Shown: positions 24,232 through 34,245 of the stretch, one piece after another
Numbering within the stretch: the stretch's first letter is position 1
Layout of the letters: every line of letters begins with the position of its first letter
Notes under the pieces: generated by a model
Told to the model about the DNA's origin: nothing
Seen by the model: the letters and a program-made list of their open reading frames with translations, nothing else
Databases searched by the model: none
Made by a program: the position numbers and the translations under genes
From: CAZSNT01 sp964607765
Lineage (GTDB): Bacteria; Verrucomicrobiota; Lentisphaeria; Oligosphaerales; JABHEG01
Direction: 5' to 3'
DNA length: 64,000 nt
Assembly (NCBI GenBank): GCA_964607765.1
Contig: CAZSNT010000024.1
Span: 1-64,000, forward strand

Positions 24232-25145
24232 CATTTCCTCCGCTTTCCAGAGTGGTAGTTCACCCATTGCTCTGCCAATTCAGGTGTGGGCAGCCAGTTC
24301 ACGTGCGAGCGAGCCGGAAGCGGCTCTCGCTGCGCTGGGGCAATCACACGCGGGCTGTGAAGTCTGGCCGTGGCGCCGTCCGCTCCGGCAAGCTGGCCGT
24401 CCGCCCAACCGGACGCATCCCAATCTACCTCACTCAGGTCGCTGGTGGGACCCCGGAGACGGGTCTGAAGGACGGCGGCCAGCCAAGGCAACACGAAATC
24501 GTCGTCTCCGACCGAATTGTGACGGGTGTCCGGCTGGACGATCAGCGTCCAGGGCGCGCCCAGCCGCCCCCGCATCGTGTCGCGGACGTGGGTGAAGACT
24601 CGGGCGTTGCGTTTCGGATCGTTCGATGCCAGTACGTAGAGAACCGGGACCTTCATACACGCATCGCGGCCAAACTGCTCAGAGCCGATGACCGACTCGC
24701 CGCGGTAACCAATGGCGGCAACTGCCCTGTCCGGAGCCGCATAGACCATGGCAATGCCGTTGGCTGAGCCGCGCGAGACACCGGTTGGGATGAAGGGCGC
24801 AGCTGCCAGTTGCGGAATCCGCAGCTCTTCCGCGGCCTTGGCCAGCCCCGCGTACAGACGCTCAACGTCGCGCCTGCCCTGTTCCAGGCTGACCGGGTCC
24901 TTCTTGCGCTTCCCACTGCTGGGGATCAGCAGGGCCATGGCCAAGTGTTCTGTCTTGGCGAACTCACGCCAAGCTGAGCGCTTGTAGAGCTGGTTCCCCG
25001 CCCCGTAGTGCCTGTGCACGAGTGCGGCCCGGACCTCGGTTGCGCCGTCCGGGACCCACACCGACAGGTCTTTACCCCGGTATTCCCCTGCGACGGCAGG
25101 TCCGCACAGGAAGAGCACGAGGAGGGAGGAAGCGCGGATCGTCAT
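24231..25145 (-). CDS. Exported alpha/beta-hydrolase, probable carbohydrate esterase
   Basis: 304 residues with a signal peptide (SSLLVLFLCGPAVAGE). The nucleophile elbow reads IPTGVSRGSANGIAMVY (Ser in GVSRGS), with APDRAVAAIGYRGES after it and a late His in PDTRHNSVGDDDF, as expected for a serine esterase. Substrate unknown; within this locus it probably removes acyl groups from the polysaccharide. A strong GGAGGAGAAGG site precedes ATG 25145. It overlaps its neighbours on both sides (25142 and 24231), so it is mid-operon. Confidence 0.7.
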   Translation of the reverse strand: MTIRASSLLVLFLCGPAVAGEYRGKDLSVWVPDGATEVRAALVHRHYGAGNQLYKRSAWREFAKTEHLAMALLIPSSGKRKKDPVSLEQGRRDVERLYAGLAKAAEELRIPQLAAAPFIPTGVSRGSANGIAMVYAAPDRAVAAIGYRGESVIGSEQFGRDACMKVPVLYVLASNDPKRNARVFTHVRDTMRGRLGAPWTLIVQPDTRHNSVGDDDFVLPWLAAVLQTRLRGPTSDLSEVDWDASGWADGQLAGADGATARLHSPRVIAPAQREPLPARSHVNWLPTPELAEQWVNYHSGKRRK

Positions 25146-26863
25146 TGGCCTTCTCCTCCCCGTTCGACCTCACGTACCGCAAACTCGACACGGCCCAGTC
25201 GGCTCCGCAGCCGGAATCTGGCCGTCCCGTTGACACCGTCGGCATCTTCCCGGGCCTCGAACGTCACCGTCTGGTCCCGGTTCCAGTTGCTGAGATCGAA
25301 ACGCAGGGGCTCGGTGGTCGTCGGGAGGAGATCCGGATCTCCGCCCAGCCGGACCACCTGGACCTCGGCCGGTTCGTCGATTTTGAATTGCGGCTGGACC
25401 CTCAATTCCGCTGTGCCACCTTCCGGGACGTCGAGCGTCAGCGTGTTCAGACGCAAAGGCAGGTAGGTAGCCGGCCGCTGGATTCGGACCTCGAGCAGGA
25501 CGAGTTCTCCGGCCGAGCCGGTCAGGCCGCGGATGTTGCCTGTGCGCCGCAGATGCTCCCGGTCGATGAGATGGACACGACGGCCGTGATTGTGGGTTAC
25601 GGCCTCCTCGCTTGGGTGCCACATGCGGCGCAGAATGCTCCCGTCCAGCACCGTGATCACGCCTTGCGGGTCGGTGAAGACCTTCCGTCCGCCGATTGGC
25701 GGGTACGCCACCCACTGCTTCTTGCCGGCGTCCCAGTGGACCAGGAACCCGCTGCCGGCTTTGAGCAGCACGACGGGGCTGCCTTCCAGGTCAACCGACA
25801 TGCTGACGGGCGTGGCCATGAACTGCTTGCTGTGCACGACTTCGCCCTGGTTCGGGCCTTCCTTGGCCCGGGCCGGCCAGGGCACGGGCGTCCCATCCAT
25901 GCGGCGGGAGGTCACCCCGAAATCGCCGCTGTTCACATAGACGCAGTCGGTCACCCAGTGCCCGCCTTTAGGGCCCTTCGGCTCGCCCATGATCACGGTT
26001 GTGATCGCGTGCAGGCGGTTGCGGCGGTCGAGCAGCATCCAGCCCTGCGACCGGACGTAGTGGTTCGCATTCTCTCCGCCGTTTTCCCAGATCGTGAGCG
26101 GCATCTTGTGGGGCGTACCGTCTGTGCCGCCGATGAACGACCAGGTTCCAGCCGTCGCATCGTACCTGCTGGCGACCCAGAGCATCTGGCGCGGACCATT
26201 CCGGCGCTGGCGGGAGTAGTAGTAAAGCCGGCCGTTGGCGTCGTTGACGAAGGCCATGTAGCTGAAGTAATCGCCCCGCGGTCGCTGCTTCTCGTCAGCC
26301 CCGAGCCAGACGAACTCGGAAATGTCGCCGGGACGCTTCGACCGCCAGTACATGCACTTGCCGCCGGTCTTCCTGGGATTGTAGCGATCCGGCATGTGGT
26401 CGTAGGCTTTGCCGGAGCCGTAACCGTGCATGTCGCCCGAGACGTGCAGGTACCCGAGCTCGTCCACGCCGATCGCGAACGTGTGATGCCCGTCATTGCG
26501 GGAGCGGTAGACATCTCCCTCGTCCGGATCGAGATGGGCGGACGTAGGTCCCCCATCTCCGGCGATGCGCACCACCCGCGGTCGTCGGTCGTCGTCCACG
26601 TAGACGATGTAGGTGTTCCCCCGGAAGCTCGCCAGCATCGTGTTGTAGTTGAAGCTGGTCAGATTGACCGTCTTCGCGGTCCACATCGGCGCCTGCCAGA
26701 TCGTCTTGATCTCCACCGTCTCCTTGCTCAAGTCATAGCGCGCCGGCACGGCAAGGACGGTCCTGGTGACAGCCGGAACGCGGGGTGCTTCTGCTTGGGT
26801 GCCGGGGGGCACGCCGAGCCCGGCGGCAGCTGCGATTAAGGTGAATCCTGGTGACAGTCGCAT
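25142..26863 (-). CDS. BNR_4-type secreted protein (polysaccharide-lyase-like)
   Basis: 573 residues with a signal peptide. The propeller of the BNR repeat-containing family (PF15892, which includes PL24/PL25-like ulvan lyases) shows as NTYIVYVDDDRRPRVVRI, NDGHHTFAIGVDELGYLHVS, FSYMAFVNDANGRLYYYSRQ and HWVTDCVYVNSGDFG. The last about 120 residues form a Calx-beta-like sandwich (LRLNTLTLDVPEGGTAELRV). Known members cleave uronic-acid polysaccharides; activity here is inferred. It is coupled to the esterase gene by a four-base overlap. Confidence 0.75.
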   Translation of the reverse strand: MRLSPGFTLIAAAAGLGVPPGTQAEAPRVPAVTRTVLAVPARYDLSKETVEIKTIWQAPMWTAKTVNLTSFNYNTMLASFRGNTYIVYVDDDRRPRVVRIAGDGGPTSAHLDPDEGDVYRSRNDGHHTFAIGVDELGYLHVSGDMHGYGSGKAYDHMPDRYNPRKTGGKCMYWRSKRPGDISEFVWLGADEKQRPRGDYFSYMAFVNDANGRLYYYSRQRRNGPRQMLWVASRYDATAGTWSFIGGTDGTPHKMPLTIWENGGENANHYVRSQGWMLLDRRNRLHAITTVIMGEPKGPKGGHWVTDCVYVNSGDFGVTSRRMDGTPVPWPARAKEGPNQGEVVHSKQFMATPVSMSVDLEGSPVVLLKAGSGFLVHWDAGKKQWVAYPPIGGRKVFTDPQGVITVLDGSILRRMWHPSEEAVTHNHGRRVHLIDREHLRRTGNIRGLTGSAGELVLLEVRIQRPATYLPLRLNTLTLDVPEGGTAELRVQPQFKIDEPAEVQVVRLGGDPDLLPTTTEPLRFDLSNWNRDQTVTFEAREDADGVNGTARFRLRSRLGRVEFAVREVERGGEGQ

Positions 26864-26882
26864 GGTGAGGCCTCGCCGCAGT

Positions 26883-27485
26883 TCAAGGCGCCGGGAACAG
26901 GCGGCCCTCGATGACCAGATCAGCTTTGATGGGCCGGCGGACCTGGAAGTAAGTGTTCTTTGGCATACCGGCGTCGGCCGGGATCAGGATGTCCGTGCGT
27001 CGGCCGTAGGCGGCAAAGAACTCGGTGACTACCCGAAGCCGGAGCACCCCGTCTTGCCACGATTCCAGTGTGACTCCCTCTTTGAAGGAGGAGAACCGCG
27101 TCTGCAACCGGGTTTCCCAGCCCGTTGCCTTGACCCCAGGCACGGGCAGGCGATCCAGGGCCAGGTGTTTGAAGGTCTTGCGCAGATCGGCTAACGTCGA
27201 GGTCGCGGACGGCGCGGCAGAGAATCCTATGCCTATGTAGACGTCGCCTTCGTGGAAGGCAAACAGCCGATTGTCGATTCGTCGTGCAGGCAGGGGACTC
27301 TCCCCGTCAGCGGAGCGGATGGTGGCTTTGTAGGGTCGTCCGCCCAACTTCCGGAGCCACGTTTGGGCGGCCGCCACTACCTCCGGATGAGGCGTGGCTG
27401 CCTTCCGCTCCGCGCCGTTTGCCGTTGCCAGCCAAAACGACGCCGTCAACAGAGAGATCGCCATCAGCCCTGTGGTCTTTCGCAC
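26883..27485 (-). CDS. Small secreted protein of unknown function
   Basis: 200 residues with a GTG start at 27485, supported by AGGAG eight bases ahead. A signal peptide (AISLLTASFWLATANGAE) is present. The mature part has mixed helix and strand (HPEVVAAAQTWLRKLGGRPY; GDVYIGIGFSAAPSATS) and no known motif. It lies between the BNR protein and the large lyase with short gaps, so it belongs to the same operon. Confidence 0.7.
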   Translation of the reverse strand: MRKTTGLMAISLLTASFWLATANGAERKAATPHPEVVAAAQTWLRKLGGRPYKATIRSADGESPLPARRIDNRLFAFHEGDVYIGIGFSAAPSATSTLADLRKTFKHLALDRLPVPGVKATGWETRLQTRFSSFKEGVTLESWQDGVLRLRVVTEFFAAYGRRTDILIPADAGMPKNTYFQVRRPIKADLVIEGRLFPAP

Positions 27486-27528
27486 GCTCTTGTCTCCTTG
27501 TTACGCTAGTGGTTCCTCAAATAGATTG

Positions 27529-30500
27529 CTACTTCAACAGTGCGGCATCTCGGAACAGTGCCTTACCCGGGATCAGGGCGAGTCTCTGCATGGACGGTGT
27601 CCGCCACCACACCTTCCGGTGAACGGGGTTGATCTGGTCGATGCGCAGCAGGTGCAGGCCCTGCTCAAGCGCGACGCGGCCCGACCAGCGACCCAAGTCC
27701 CCACGATGGTAGGCTTCCACGACGATCTCGCCGTCAACATAGAGCACGCTGCCCGGCTGACTCAACGTCGCGAACTCGTACACACCGGTTTCCGGCGCCC
27801 TCAGGTAGGCCAGGACCGTACCTGTAGGCTGCGAACTCCGCGTGCCGTGGCTTTCCCGGTCTATCCATGGATCCTGCAGTGAGTCCAAGGGCACCGGCTT
27901 GGCGTTCGGGGCCCGTGTGGCCTCCTTCACCAAGTCGAACGCGACGGTCGGATTCTGTGGGTCACGCGCAGGCAACCGGTACGGGGTGAGCCACGCACCG
28001 GGCTCCAGGCCCTCTGCGGCGGGACCGCTGACCGGCCGGAACGCTTTGAGGTAGCGCATCCGTACGGGCCGCGGCTGCATGGTCCCGCCCGGGTTCCTGG
28101 CCCTCACAGCCAGTTCAGCGCTCTTGCTCAGCTTGACTCGGCCAGTGAGCCCGGGATCAGTTGGGGCGCCGTCCAGCGTCGCCTGCACCGGTGCGCCCTT
28201 CGGCACGGTGGCGATGTCAACGTTCAGCTCGTCAACGAACGGTACGAAGTCGTTGGTCCAAGTGTGAAGGTAGCGTCCCTTGTCCGGGCTCAAGCGGATT
28301 TGGGGTACGGTGGTAGCCTGGTTGATGAAGCGCACGCTCAGCGACTCGGCCGTGTGATGGGGTGCGAAGACCTCGTGCCACTTGCCGTCACGCCGTTCGA
28401 GGCCCGGGTCGTTGCGCACGTACACGCAGCGATTACCGTCCTCATCAGCTACTTCGAGAATCTCGAAGGCCTTGATGAAGGAGTCGCCGGCCCCCGTGTA
28501 GCGGTTTGGTTCGGTGAAGTAGATCTCCTCTGTGTTGCGCTGACTGGTCCAGTAGGTCGCACCAGGTTTGTGGCAGTCCATCCAGATGACCTGTCCGCGG
28601 AGGGCGTTGCCTACGGGCAGGGGAAGGTCCGTGACAATGGCGTGCTGCGCGCCTTCTTTACGGTGGGTGACCCGACGCACCGCCATCACCTTGCCGCCCG
28701 ACAGATTGGTGTGTTCGGCGACCAGCGATCGCTTGCCGAACGTCGTCCGGGTCCCGCCGACCATCCACAGGTCCACGGCATCGCCTTTGCTGGACGCCGC
28801 TGCCATGACGCCATCGGTGGACAGTCCATCGACGGCCAGCGGGAGGGCCTGGTCCAAGGCCAGGAGATAGCGGTCGGTGCGGCCGTCCTTGAGCTGCACG
28901 CTTACCGACACGCCCTTGCCATCCGCGACCAGTTCGTGCCGTGTGGATGCGATTGCGGTCTCGCCTTTGAACGGTTCGTAGACGACCACGAACACTGAGC
29001 GCAACGGCGCGCCAGTGTCCCTCTGGTGACGGAGAATCACTTTGGGAATCGGTCTGCCGGAGCCGTAGAAGAGGTGAGGGTGCGGATCGTGGTTGGGCAG
29101 TGAGGTCAGGATCAGCTGCTGGTCCGCGGCGCCCTGCAAGTGTATACGGACGCCCTGTTCAGGCAGGTCGCTGTAACGCAGGTCCACGTGTCCGTCCTGA
29201 TCCAGCGGGGTGGTTTCCGGCTCGATGAAGATCCGGTAGGCACTTCGCGAGAGCATCGCCTTCGGCACGATCGTGTCCATCGGCTTCAGGTTCGTCTTCA
29301 GCGTTGGCGAGAGTCCGTCCTTTGCCGGGAACACGGGGTGGTCGTCCGAGCCGTTCACCATGTAGTCGTGTGTGTGCTCGCCCCCCTCAACCCCGAACAC
29401 GTCCACCACATAGGGATGACGCAGGTCCGAGGTGTTGAGCAACAAGGTCCGGCGGTAGGTCTTCATCCCAGGGAAGGGCTGGGCATTGCCCTTCCGGGGC
29501 AGGTTCTGGCGCATGCGCACCATGGACAGGCCCGGCATGTCTGGCGCCCACAGCTCTGTTTCCTGCCGCACGCCGGACTGGAAGCTGTGCTCGTAATCGA
29601 TACTGACCATGCTGTGCGCCACCGACTGCTGGCTCATGTTGTGGTAACCGTTGCAGACGTCTTCGATCAGGCGGCGGCCGTGGGCGTAGAGCGTGAAGTT
29701 CAGCGAATCCGTGTTGCCATGGTTATCCTTGAGCGCGCCGGTCAGGTTGGCAACCACCTGCGCGCCCCCAGTGCCGTCGCCCAGGCTGCCATGGCCGTAA
29801 GCAGGCAGGAGCGTCGCCACGCTCCGGTTGCGGAGCGGGTAGGCGCGATAGCCGTACCAGGGCGAGTTGTCCCCCACCTTGAGCGTCGAGCCGTCGGGGA
29901 ACATGGTCTCGATTTCGCCTGCCGCCAGGCGATGCAGGGCCAGATCGGTGAGTAACTCCTCCTCCAACTCCCCGGGAGCGAAGTGGCGCTTGGTACGCGG
30001 TGAGAGATGGCCAGTAGGGTCCGCATACTCCCGCAGGTCGCGCAGCGGCAGCGCCATCGGGCCGCCGAACCAAAGCGCTCCGTACCCCGTGCTCTCGGTA
30101 CTGGGACCGTCCGACGTGACCGCGTACTGTGTCTTTGAACGCATCACGAACTCGTAGGTGTAGTGCGCCAATTCCGGCAGTTCGTAGGCCTGCGCCACCT
30201 TGACAATGTTGAAGAAGTGGTGGTTCCAGTTGTTCCGGATCATCGCGCCCCAGCCCGTGGTGTTCAGGAACTTCAGCGCGGTGTAGAACACGCGCCGGGT
30301 GATGAATCGCTCGTAACTCACACCGGGCTTGTACTCTTCGCGGAAGCCGGGGTAGTCCTTGATCTGCTGGTAGAAATGGTGGAGCCACTGGGGGAACCCG
30401 TATTCGATGAACGGCGTAGGCTGGCCCATGTAGTACTGCGACCGCAGCCCCAGCGCGAGCTTGTCCGCATCCCGCGGCGCCGTGCAGCCCGCGTTCCGCG

Positions 30501-31098
30501 CATCGGTGATCACCCACCGGTCGATACGTTCCGCCCAGAGCGTCAACAGCGTCCTGATCCGTCCGCCGAGCTCGGCTTTCTCCGCCCCTTTGGCATCGCG
30601 ATAGGCTTTAACCAGCACCTCGTGCCGGTTCATTTCCTGCATCATCCACTCCCAGCGGACCGTCTCTACGGCGCAGGTGATGTAGAAACGCCGTCCTTCC
30701 GCGTCCTCGTAGTACGGGATATCCACCCGCTCGCCGCTGAGGGCAGTCACCGTTTCCAGCTTGTCCTCCGGATAGACATCCGACGGCAGAACCAGGTCGC
30801 CGTGCCGGATATGGAAGGGCTTGGCCGGATCGAATTGCCACGTGACGAGCTTGTTCGTTTCAGGATGCTTCACGTTCATGGCCACGCAATAGATGGGGAC
30901 CCAGGCACGGATCTCCTCGTCAGATAGCGCCGCCAGGCGTTGCGCGCCCCTGACGTCGGCCGGCATGCAGAAACGGTTTCGCCACGGGGTGTGACCGTGT
31001 AGGTTGCGCACTTTCCTCTCAGCTCCTTCGCACACCAGCGGGACGAGACACAGCGCGATTGCTCCAGGCGCTATTGATGGCCACCAATGTCTCGGCAT
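27529..31098 (-). CDS. Heparinase II/III-like secreted protein with C-terminal PA14-like domain
   Basis: 1189 residues from ATG 31098 (AAAGGTG ahead); the signal is IAPGAIALCLVPLVCEGAE. An N-terminal helical toroid of about 450 residues leads to the heparinase beta-sandwich, with DNHGNTDSLNFTLYAHGRR and IEDVCNGYHNMSQQSVAHSM near residues 455-490. This resembles the substrate-facing His/Tyr region of that family. Residues about 1070-1187 look PA14-like (APETGVYEFATLSQPGSVLY, VDGEIVVEAYHRGDLG). The family cleaves uronic-acid bonds by beta-elimination. A truncated paralogue of its N-terminus is at 19988. Confidence 0.75.
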   Translation of the reverse strand: MPRHWWPSIAPGAIALCLVPLVCEGAERKVRNLHGHTPWRNRFCMPADVRGAQRLAALSDEEIRAWVPIYCVAMNVKHPETNKLVTWQFDPAKPFHIRHGDLVLPSDVYPEDKLETVTALSGERVDIPYYEDAEGRRFYITCAVETVRWEWMMQEMNRHEVLVKAYRDAKGAEKAELGGRIRTLLTLWAERIDRWVITDARNAGCTAPRDADKLALGLRSQYYMGQPTPFIEYGFPQWLHHFYQQIKDYPGFREEYKPGVSYERFITRRVFYTALKFLNTTGWGAMIRNNWNHHFFNIVKVAQAYELPELAHYTYEFVMRSKTQYAVTSDGPSTESTGYGALWFGGPMALPLRDLREYADPTGHLSPRTKRHFAPGELEEELLTDLALHRLAAGEIETMFPDGSTLKVGDNSPWYGYRAYPLRNRSVATLLPAYGHGSLGDGTGGAQVVANLTGALKDNHGNTDSLNFTLYAHGRRLIEDVCNGYHNMSQQSVAHSMVSIDYEHSFQSGVRQETELWAPDMPGLSMVRMRQNLPRKGNAQPFPGMKTYRRTLLLNTSDLRHPYVVDVFGVEGGEHTHDYMVNGSDDHPVFPAKDGLSPTLKTNLKPMDTIVPKAMLSRSAYRIFIEPETTPLDQDGHVDLRYSDLPEQGVRIHLQGAADQQLILTSLPNHDPHPHLFYGSGRPIPKVILRHQRDTGAPLRSVFVVVYEPFKGETAIASTRHELVADGKGVSVSVQLKDGRTDRYLLALDQALPLAVDGLSTDGVMAAASSKGDAVDLWMVGGTRTTFGKRSLVAEHTNLSGGKVMAVRRVTHRKEGAQHAIVTDLPLPVGNALRGQVIWMDCHKPGATYWTSQRNTEEIYFTEPNRYTGAGDSFIKAFEILEVADEDGNRCVYVRNDPGLERRDGKWHEVFAPHHTAESLSVRFINQATTVPQIRLSPDKGRYLHTWTNDFVPFVDELNVDIATVPKGAPVQATLDGAPTDPGLTGRVKLSKSAELAVRARNPGGTMQPRPVRMRYLKAFRPVSGPAAEGLEPGAWLTPYRLPARDPQNPTVAFDLVKEATRAPNAKPVPLDSLQDPWIDRESHGTRSSQPTGTVLAYLRAPETGVYEFATLSQPGSVLYVDGEIVVEAYHRGDLGRWSGRVALEQGLHLLRIDQINPVHRKVWWRTPSMQRLALIPGKALFRDAALLK

Positions 31099-31138
31099 GT
31101 CAATCACCTTTTCATCTCGAGCTGACCGCTGCTTGTGC

Positions 31139-34100
31139 CTACTCAACAGTGATGGTCGCCTGGTCGAAGGCGATTCGGCCGTCGGTGTCAGTGACCTTCA
31201 GCAAGACGAAATGGTGTCCGGGTTTGGTGAACGTGTGGCTGAGGGACGGCGATGTGTAGTCCGGCTTGCCGTCCCGATCGAAGTCCCACTCGTGGCGGAG
31301 GTCCACGCCTGTGGACTGGTCGGCTGAGAAGGCCACGGCCTCGCCGACGGCGACAGTGTTGGCGCTGACACGCAGCACGGCCCGCGGCAGGGCGCGGCTC
31401 TCGGGCTCGACGACTCCGCGCTTCTGCATCTCCTCACGAATCCAGACGACGTTGCCGAATGAGGTGGGGTGTTTGGTCTCCTTGATCATGTCGCCGATGA
31501 ACTCGTCGTAGAAAGAGGGATCAAGATAGGCAGCGAGCATGTGACCAATGACCCACGTGCGCTTGCTCGGGCCCTGGCCGTTGATCTTGGTGCCCAGTTT
31601 CATATTGCCGTCCGCGTCACGGCCCTGGTAGGTGAGGTAGCGCAGCGTGTTACGCAGAAGCATGGTGCGGGCATCGGAGAGGACGTCCGTGTGTCTCCCC
31701 GACGCGTAGACGTGAACCAGGGCGCCGAAGTCCATGCCGCTGTACCAGATCATCTCCGACTTGCTGCCCCACTCCAGATAGGTGGGGCAATAACCGAAGT
31801 TCACGACGGTGTATGGCTTGCCGTCGTGCTCGACGACGCTCTCGGAGTAACCTTCGGTGGGGTCGAAGATGTACTCGACGTACGCGTCCACGACCCGGTG
31901 GTAGGTCGCCAGTCGCTCCTCGTCAAAGATGTCATCGTGGTCTCTCAATGCGTCGTAGATTTCCTCTAGAATCACGCATGCCTCAATGAGTTCGGCGTAC
32001 CGGTTCCAGGGCTTGGGGATCCGTCCGGACACGGGGTCGGCGAAATGCTTGATCGTGTACTCGTTCAGCGTGCGCTCGGCTTCCTTGATGTGGTGTTTGG
32101 CCTTCTCCAAGCACGTCATGCTGCCGTCGGCGCAAGGCTTGTCCCACATGTCGGGGTGTGCGGCGATGTACTTAGGGTAGAACAGCAGGGCACAGGGCCC
32201 GGCGCTGCCGGCAGAAAGGTCATCGAAGTAATGGACCTTGCCTTGCACATAGCGCCGGCCCATGAAGTGATTCCACACCGGATGGGCCTTGCAGACCTCC
32301 AGCCCCGGATTCGGCAGGTACTGCGTGTAGAATGGGATGCTGTAGTTCGGGCCGCCGTTGCGCCAGGCAAGGATGCTGTCGCACCATTGCTCGAGTAGGT
32401 CGATCAGGCCCTCGTCGTCGCTGGCCTCGGCCATGAAATACAGGCTCTGCGTCGCGTGGGCATCGCCGAAGGTGAGGCGGTTGTTGTCGTTGTGGGTCGG
32501 GATTGGATAGGTCGCTATCGCTTGCTTGAAAGTGGCCAGTTCCTCTGGTGTCAGATCACCGTACGGGTGGCTCACGTGCTCGCACGGGCGGGAGTCCGGG
32601 TTCCTGTCCACGTGATACCGCGGGGGGATTGGCACGGGCGGCAAATCCTGCCACTTCGGGGCGGTTGGCAGGTCGGGAAGGGCCTGCTTCAGCGCCCCGA
32701 TCATCACCCGATTCACATGGATCTCGGAGGCCCCGCCGCCCAGGGGGGCGAAGAAGAGGCCGACCGGGAGGTCGCCTTCGGAGGCATCGGGCAGAGTGGT
32801 CGTCCCCATGGCATCATGACGGATGCCCAGCAGACGCCACGTAAACTCGGCAGCGGCGGCACCGGCGCCGCGCGTCAGGACCAGCGTCTGACGGAATGGA
32901 TCCGGGCCGTCCTCGCGCTGGGCCTGAACCTGGTCTCCGTTGGGAACAGTGAGTTTCTCCAAGTCTTCCAGCACAAACGTGTTGTCCCCCAATCGCACGC
33001 CGAACCGGGAGCGTGCCTGGTCCACTTCGCAGGAGAACGCAACGCTCTCGCCGGGGCGCAGTGGACGCCCGGACAATGCCAGCGATATCTCTCTGCTCGG
33101 CGTCAGTTTGAGATCACCCAGTTGAATCTCGCTGAGCTGGATCAAGTTGAAGCTGCCGTGGTAGAATCTCAGGAACACGATGCGGTAATGGTCGTAGGCC
33201 TTGGCAGTGTCCACGGAGTAGGTCTTGCGTTGGAATCGCTCCTCCATCATGGGCACGTCCTTGCGGTGGTCAAGGGTTTCCCATTTCCCGTCGCCAAGAG
33301 CCCCTTCCAGCCTCCATTCCCTGGGATCACGCTTGGGGCAATCGTTGGCTGACTGAAAGGTATAGGAGTCGATCTTCTGAGGTCGGTCAAGCTTAGCCAG
33401 CCACGTCAGCCCGGGCGTGAACCCCGTGCACCACTTCGTTCCTCTGTTTCCGTCAATGGTTGCTTCGATGCCCTTCGCGTTCTTGACTGAAGTCGGGCTG
33501 GTAACCGTCGTGAATCGGGGCTGTGCGCCCCGCTCGGTTGCCTCCCATCTCACGTCGGCCTGAAACAGGTCAAGTGTCTCGGAACGGGTCATATCGAGCA
33601 CTTGTGCGGACGGCGCGAAATGGGCGGCCAAATCGAGCTGGCGGTAATGTGTGTCTGCAGGCAGACTGTGAACCGGGCTTACCTTGAGCGACGGGAGATC
33701 GACGCGCCAAGCAGGCACACCGCCCGGCTGGTCAGCGAGAATGCCCAGGTCAAGCGTGACCAGGGGGCGGCGGATGCTGTTGCGGAACAGGATCGTGAGC
33801 CCTGACAGCTTCCCCGGCGTCGGTGTGTTAACGATGACGTGGGTGGTGCGGTACCCCAGCGGGAAGTCGATATCAGTTCGCGGGGGAAAGCCCGTATCCC
33901 GGTCCATCTGGGTGCCCGGATTGCCGTCAAGCGTACGCGCGACGCCGAGCGGTATGGCTCCGTAGGTGAATGCACGGGTGTCCATCACATTCTGTGTGTC
34001 GCCGTTGTAGAACAGGATGTCGCGGACAACCGCTTCCGTGTCCAGGTCACGGGCTTCGATACGCAAGGCGCAGAAGGTGATGACGTCGGGCTCAAGGCCC

Positions 34101-34237
34101 GCGTTGAGGCGGGAATCGGGGAGCTTGTGGGCGCTGTTGCTCGGGCTGGTCATGGCGGTCATCGCGTCCTTCACGTGCCTGCAGCCGGTCATGGCCATGG
34201 CGGCTACTGCGAGCGTTCCGAGTGTTCGTTTCACCAT
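31139..34237 (-). CDS. Large lipoprotein: discoidin-like domain, helical toroid, PKD domain
   Basis: 1032 residues. Lipobox AMTGC at residue 19. Residues about 245-375 look like an F5/8-type C (discoidin) sugar-binding domain (GIEATIDGNRGTKWCTGFTP ... FNLIQLSEIQLGDL). About 560-940 is an alpha/alpha-toroid-like helical region (YAELIEACVILEEIYDALRD, EWGSKSEMIWYSGMDFGALV). The end is a PKD domain (HEWDFDRDGKPDY, HTFTKPGHHFVLLKVTDTDG). This suits a surface-anchored polysaccharide lyase or hydrolase, but no catalytic residues are certain. GAGAGGAG precedes ATG 34237, eight bases after the upstream gene. Confidence 0.75.
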   Translation of the reverse strand: MVKRTLGTLAVAAMAMTGCRHVKDAMTAMTSPSNSAHKLPDSRLNAGLEPDVITFCALRIEARDLDTEAVVRDILFYNGDTQNVMDTRAFTYGAIPLGVARTLDGNPGTQMDRDTGFPPRTDIDFPLGYRTTHVIVNTPTPGKLSGLTILFRNSIRRPLVTLDLGILADQPGGVPAWRVDLPSLKVSPVHSLPADTHYRQLDLAAHFAPSAQVLDMTRSETLDLFQADVRWEATERGAQPRFTTVTSPTSVKNAKGIEATIDGNRGTKWCTGFTPGLTWLAKLDRPQKIDSYTFQSANDCPKRDPREWRLEGALGDGKWETLDHRKDVPMMEERFQRKTYSVDTAKAYDHYRIVFLRFYHGSFNLIQLSEIQLGDLKLTPSREISLALSGRPLRPGESVAFSCEVDQARSRFGVRLGDNTFVLEDLEKLTVPNGDQVQAQREDGPDPFRQTLVLTRGAGAAAAEFTWRLLGIRHDAMGTTTLPDASEGDLPVGLFFAPLGGGASEIHVNRVMIGALKQALPDLPTAPKWQDLPPVPIPPRYHVDRNPDSRPCEHVSHPYGDLTPEELATFKQAIATYPIPTHNDNNRLTFGDAHATQSLYFMAEASDDEGLIDLLEQWCDSILAWRNGGPNYSIPFYTQYLPNPGLEVCKAHPVWNHFMGRRYVQGKVHYFDDLSAGSAGPCALLFYPKYIAAHPDMWDKPCADGSMTCLEKAKHHIKEAERTLNEYTIKHFADPVSGRIPKPWNRYAELIEACVILEEIYDALRDHDDIFDEERLATYHRVVDAYVEYIFDPTEGYSESVVEHDGKPYTVVNFGYCPTYLEWGSKSEMIWYSGMDFGALVHVYASGRHTDVLSDARTMLLRNTLRYLTYQGRDADGNMKLGTKINGQGPSKRTWVIGHMLAAYLDPSFYDEFIGDMIKETKHPTSFGNVVWIREEMQKRGVVEPESRALPRAVLRVSANTVAVGEAVAFSADQSTGVDLRHEWDFDRDGKPDYTSPSLSHTFTKPGHHFVLLKVTDTDGRIAFDQATITVE

Positions 34238-34245
34238 GTCTCCTC

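Noticed and set aside
25022..26839. 605-residue plus-strand frame
   Set aside because: Antisense to the BNR_4 gene, whose motifs and operon overlaps are clear.
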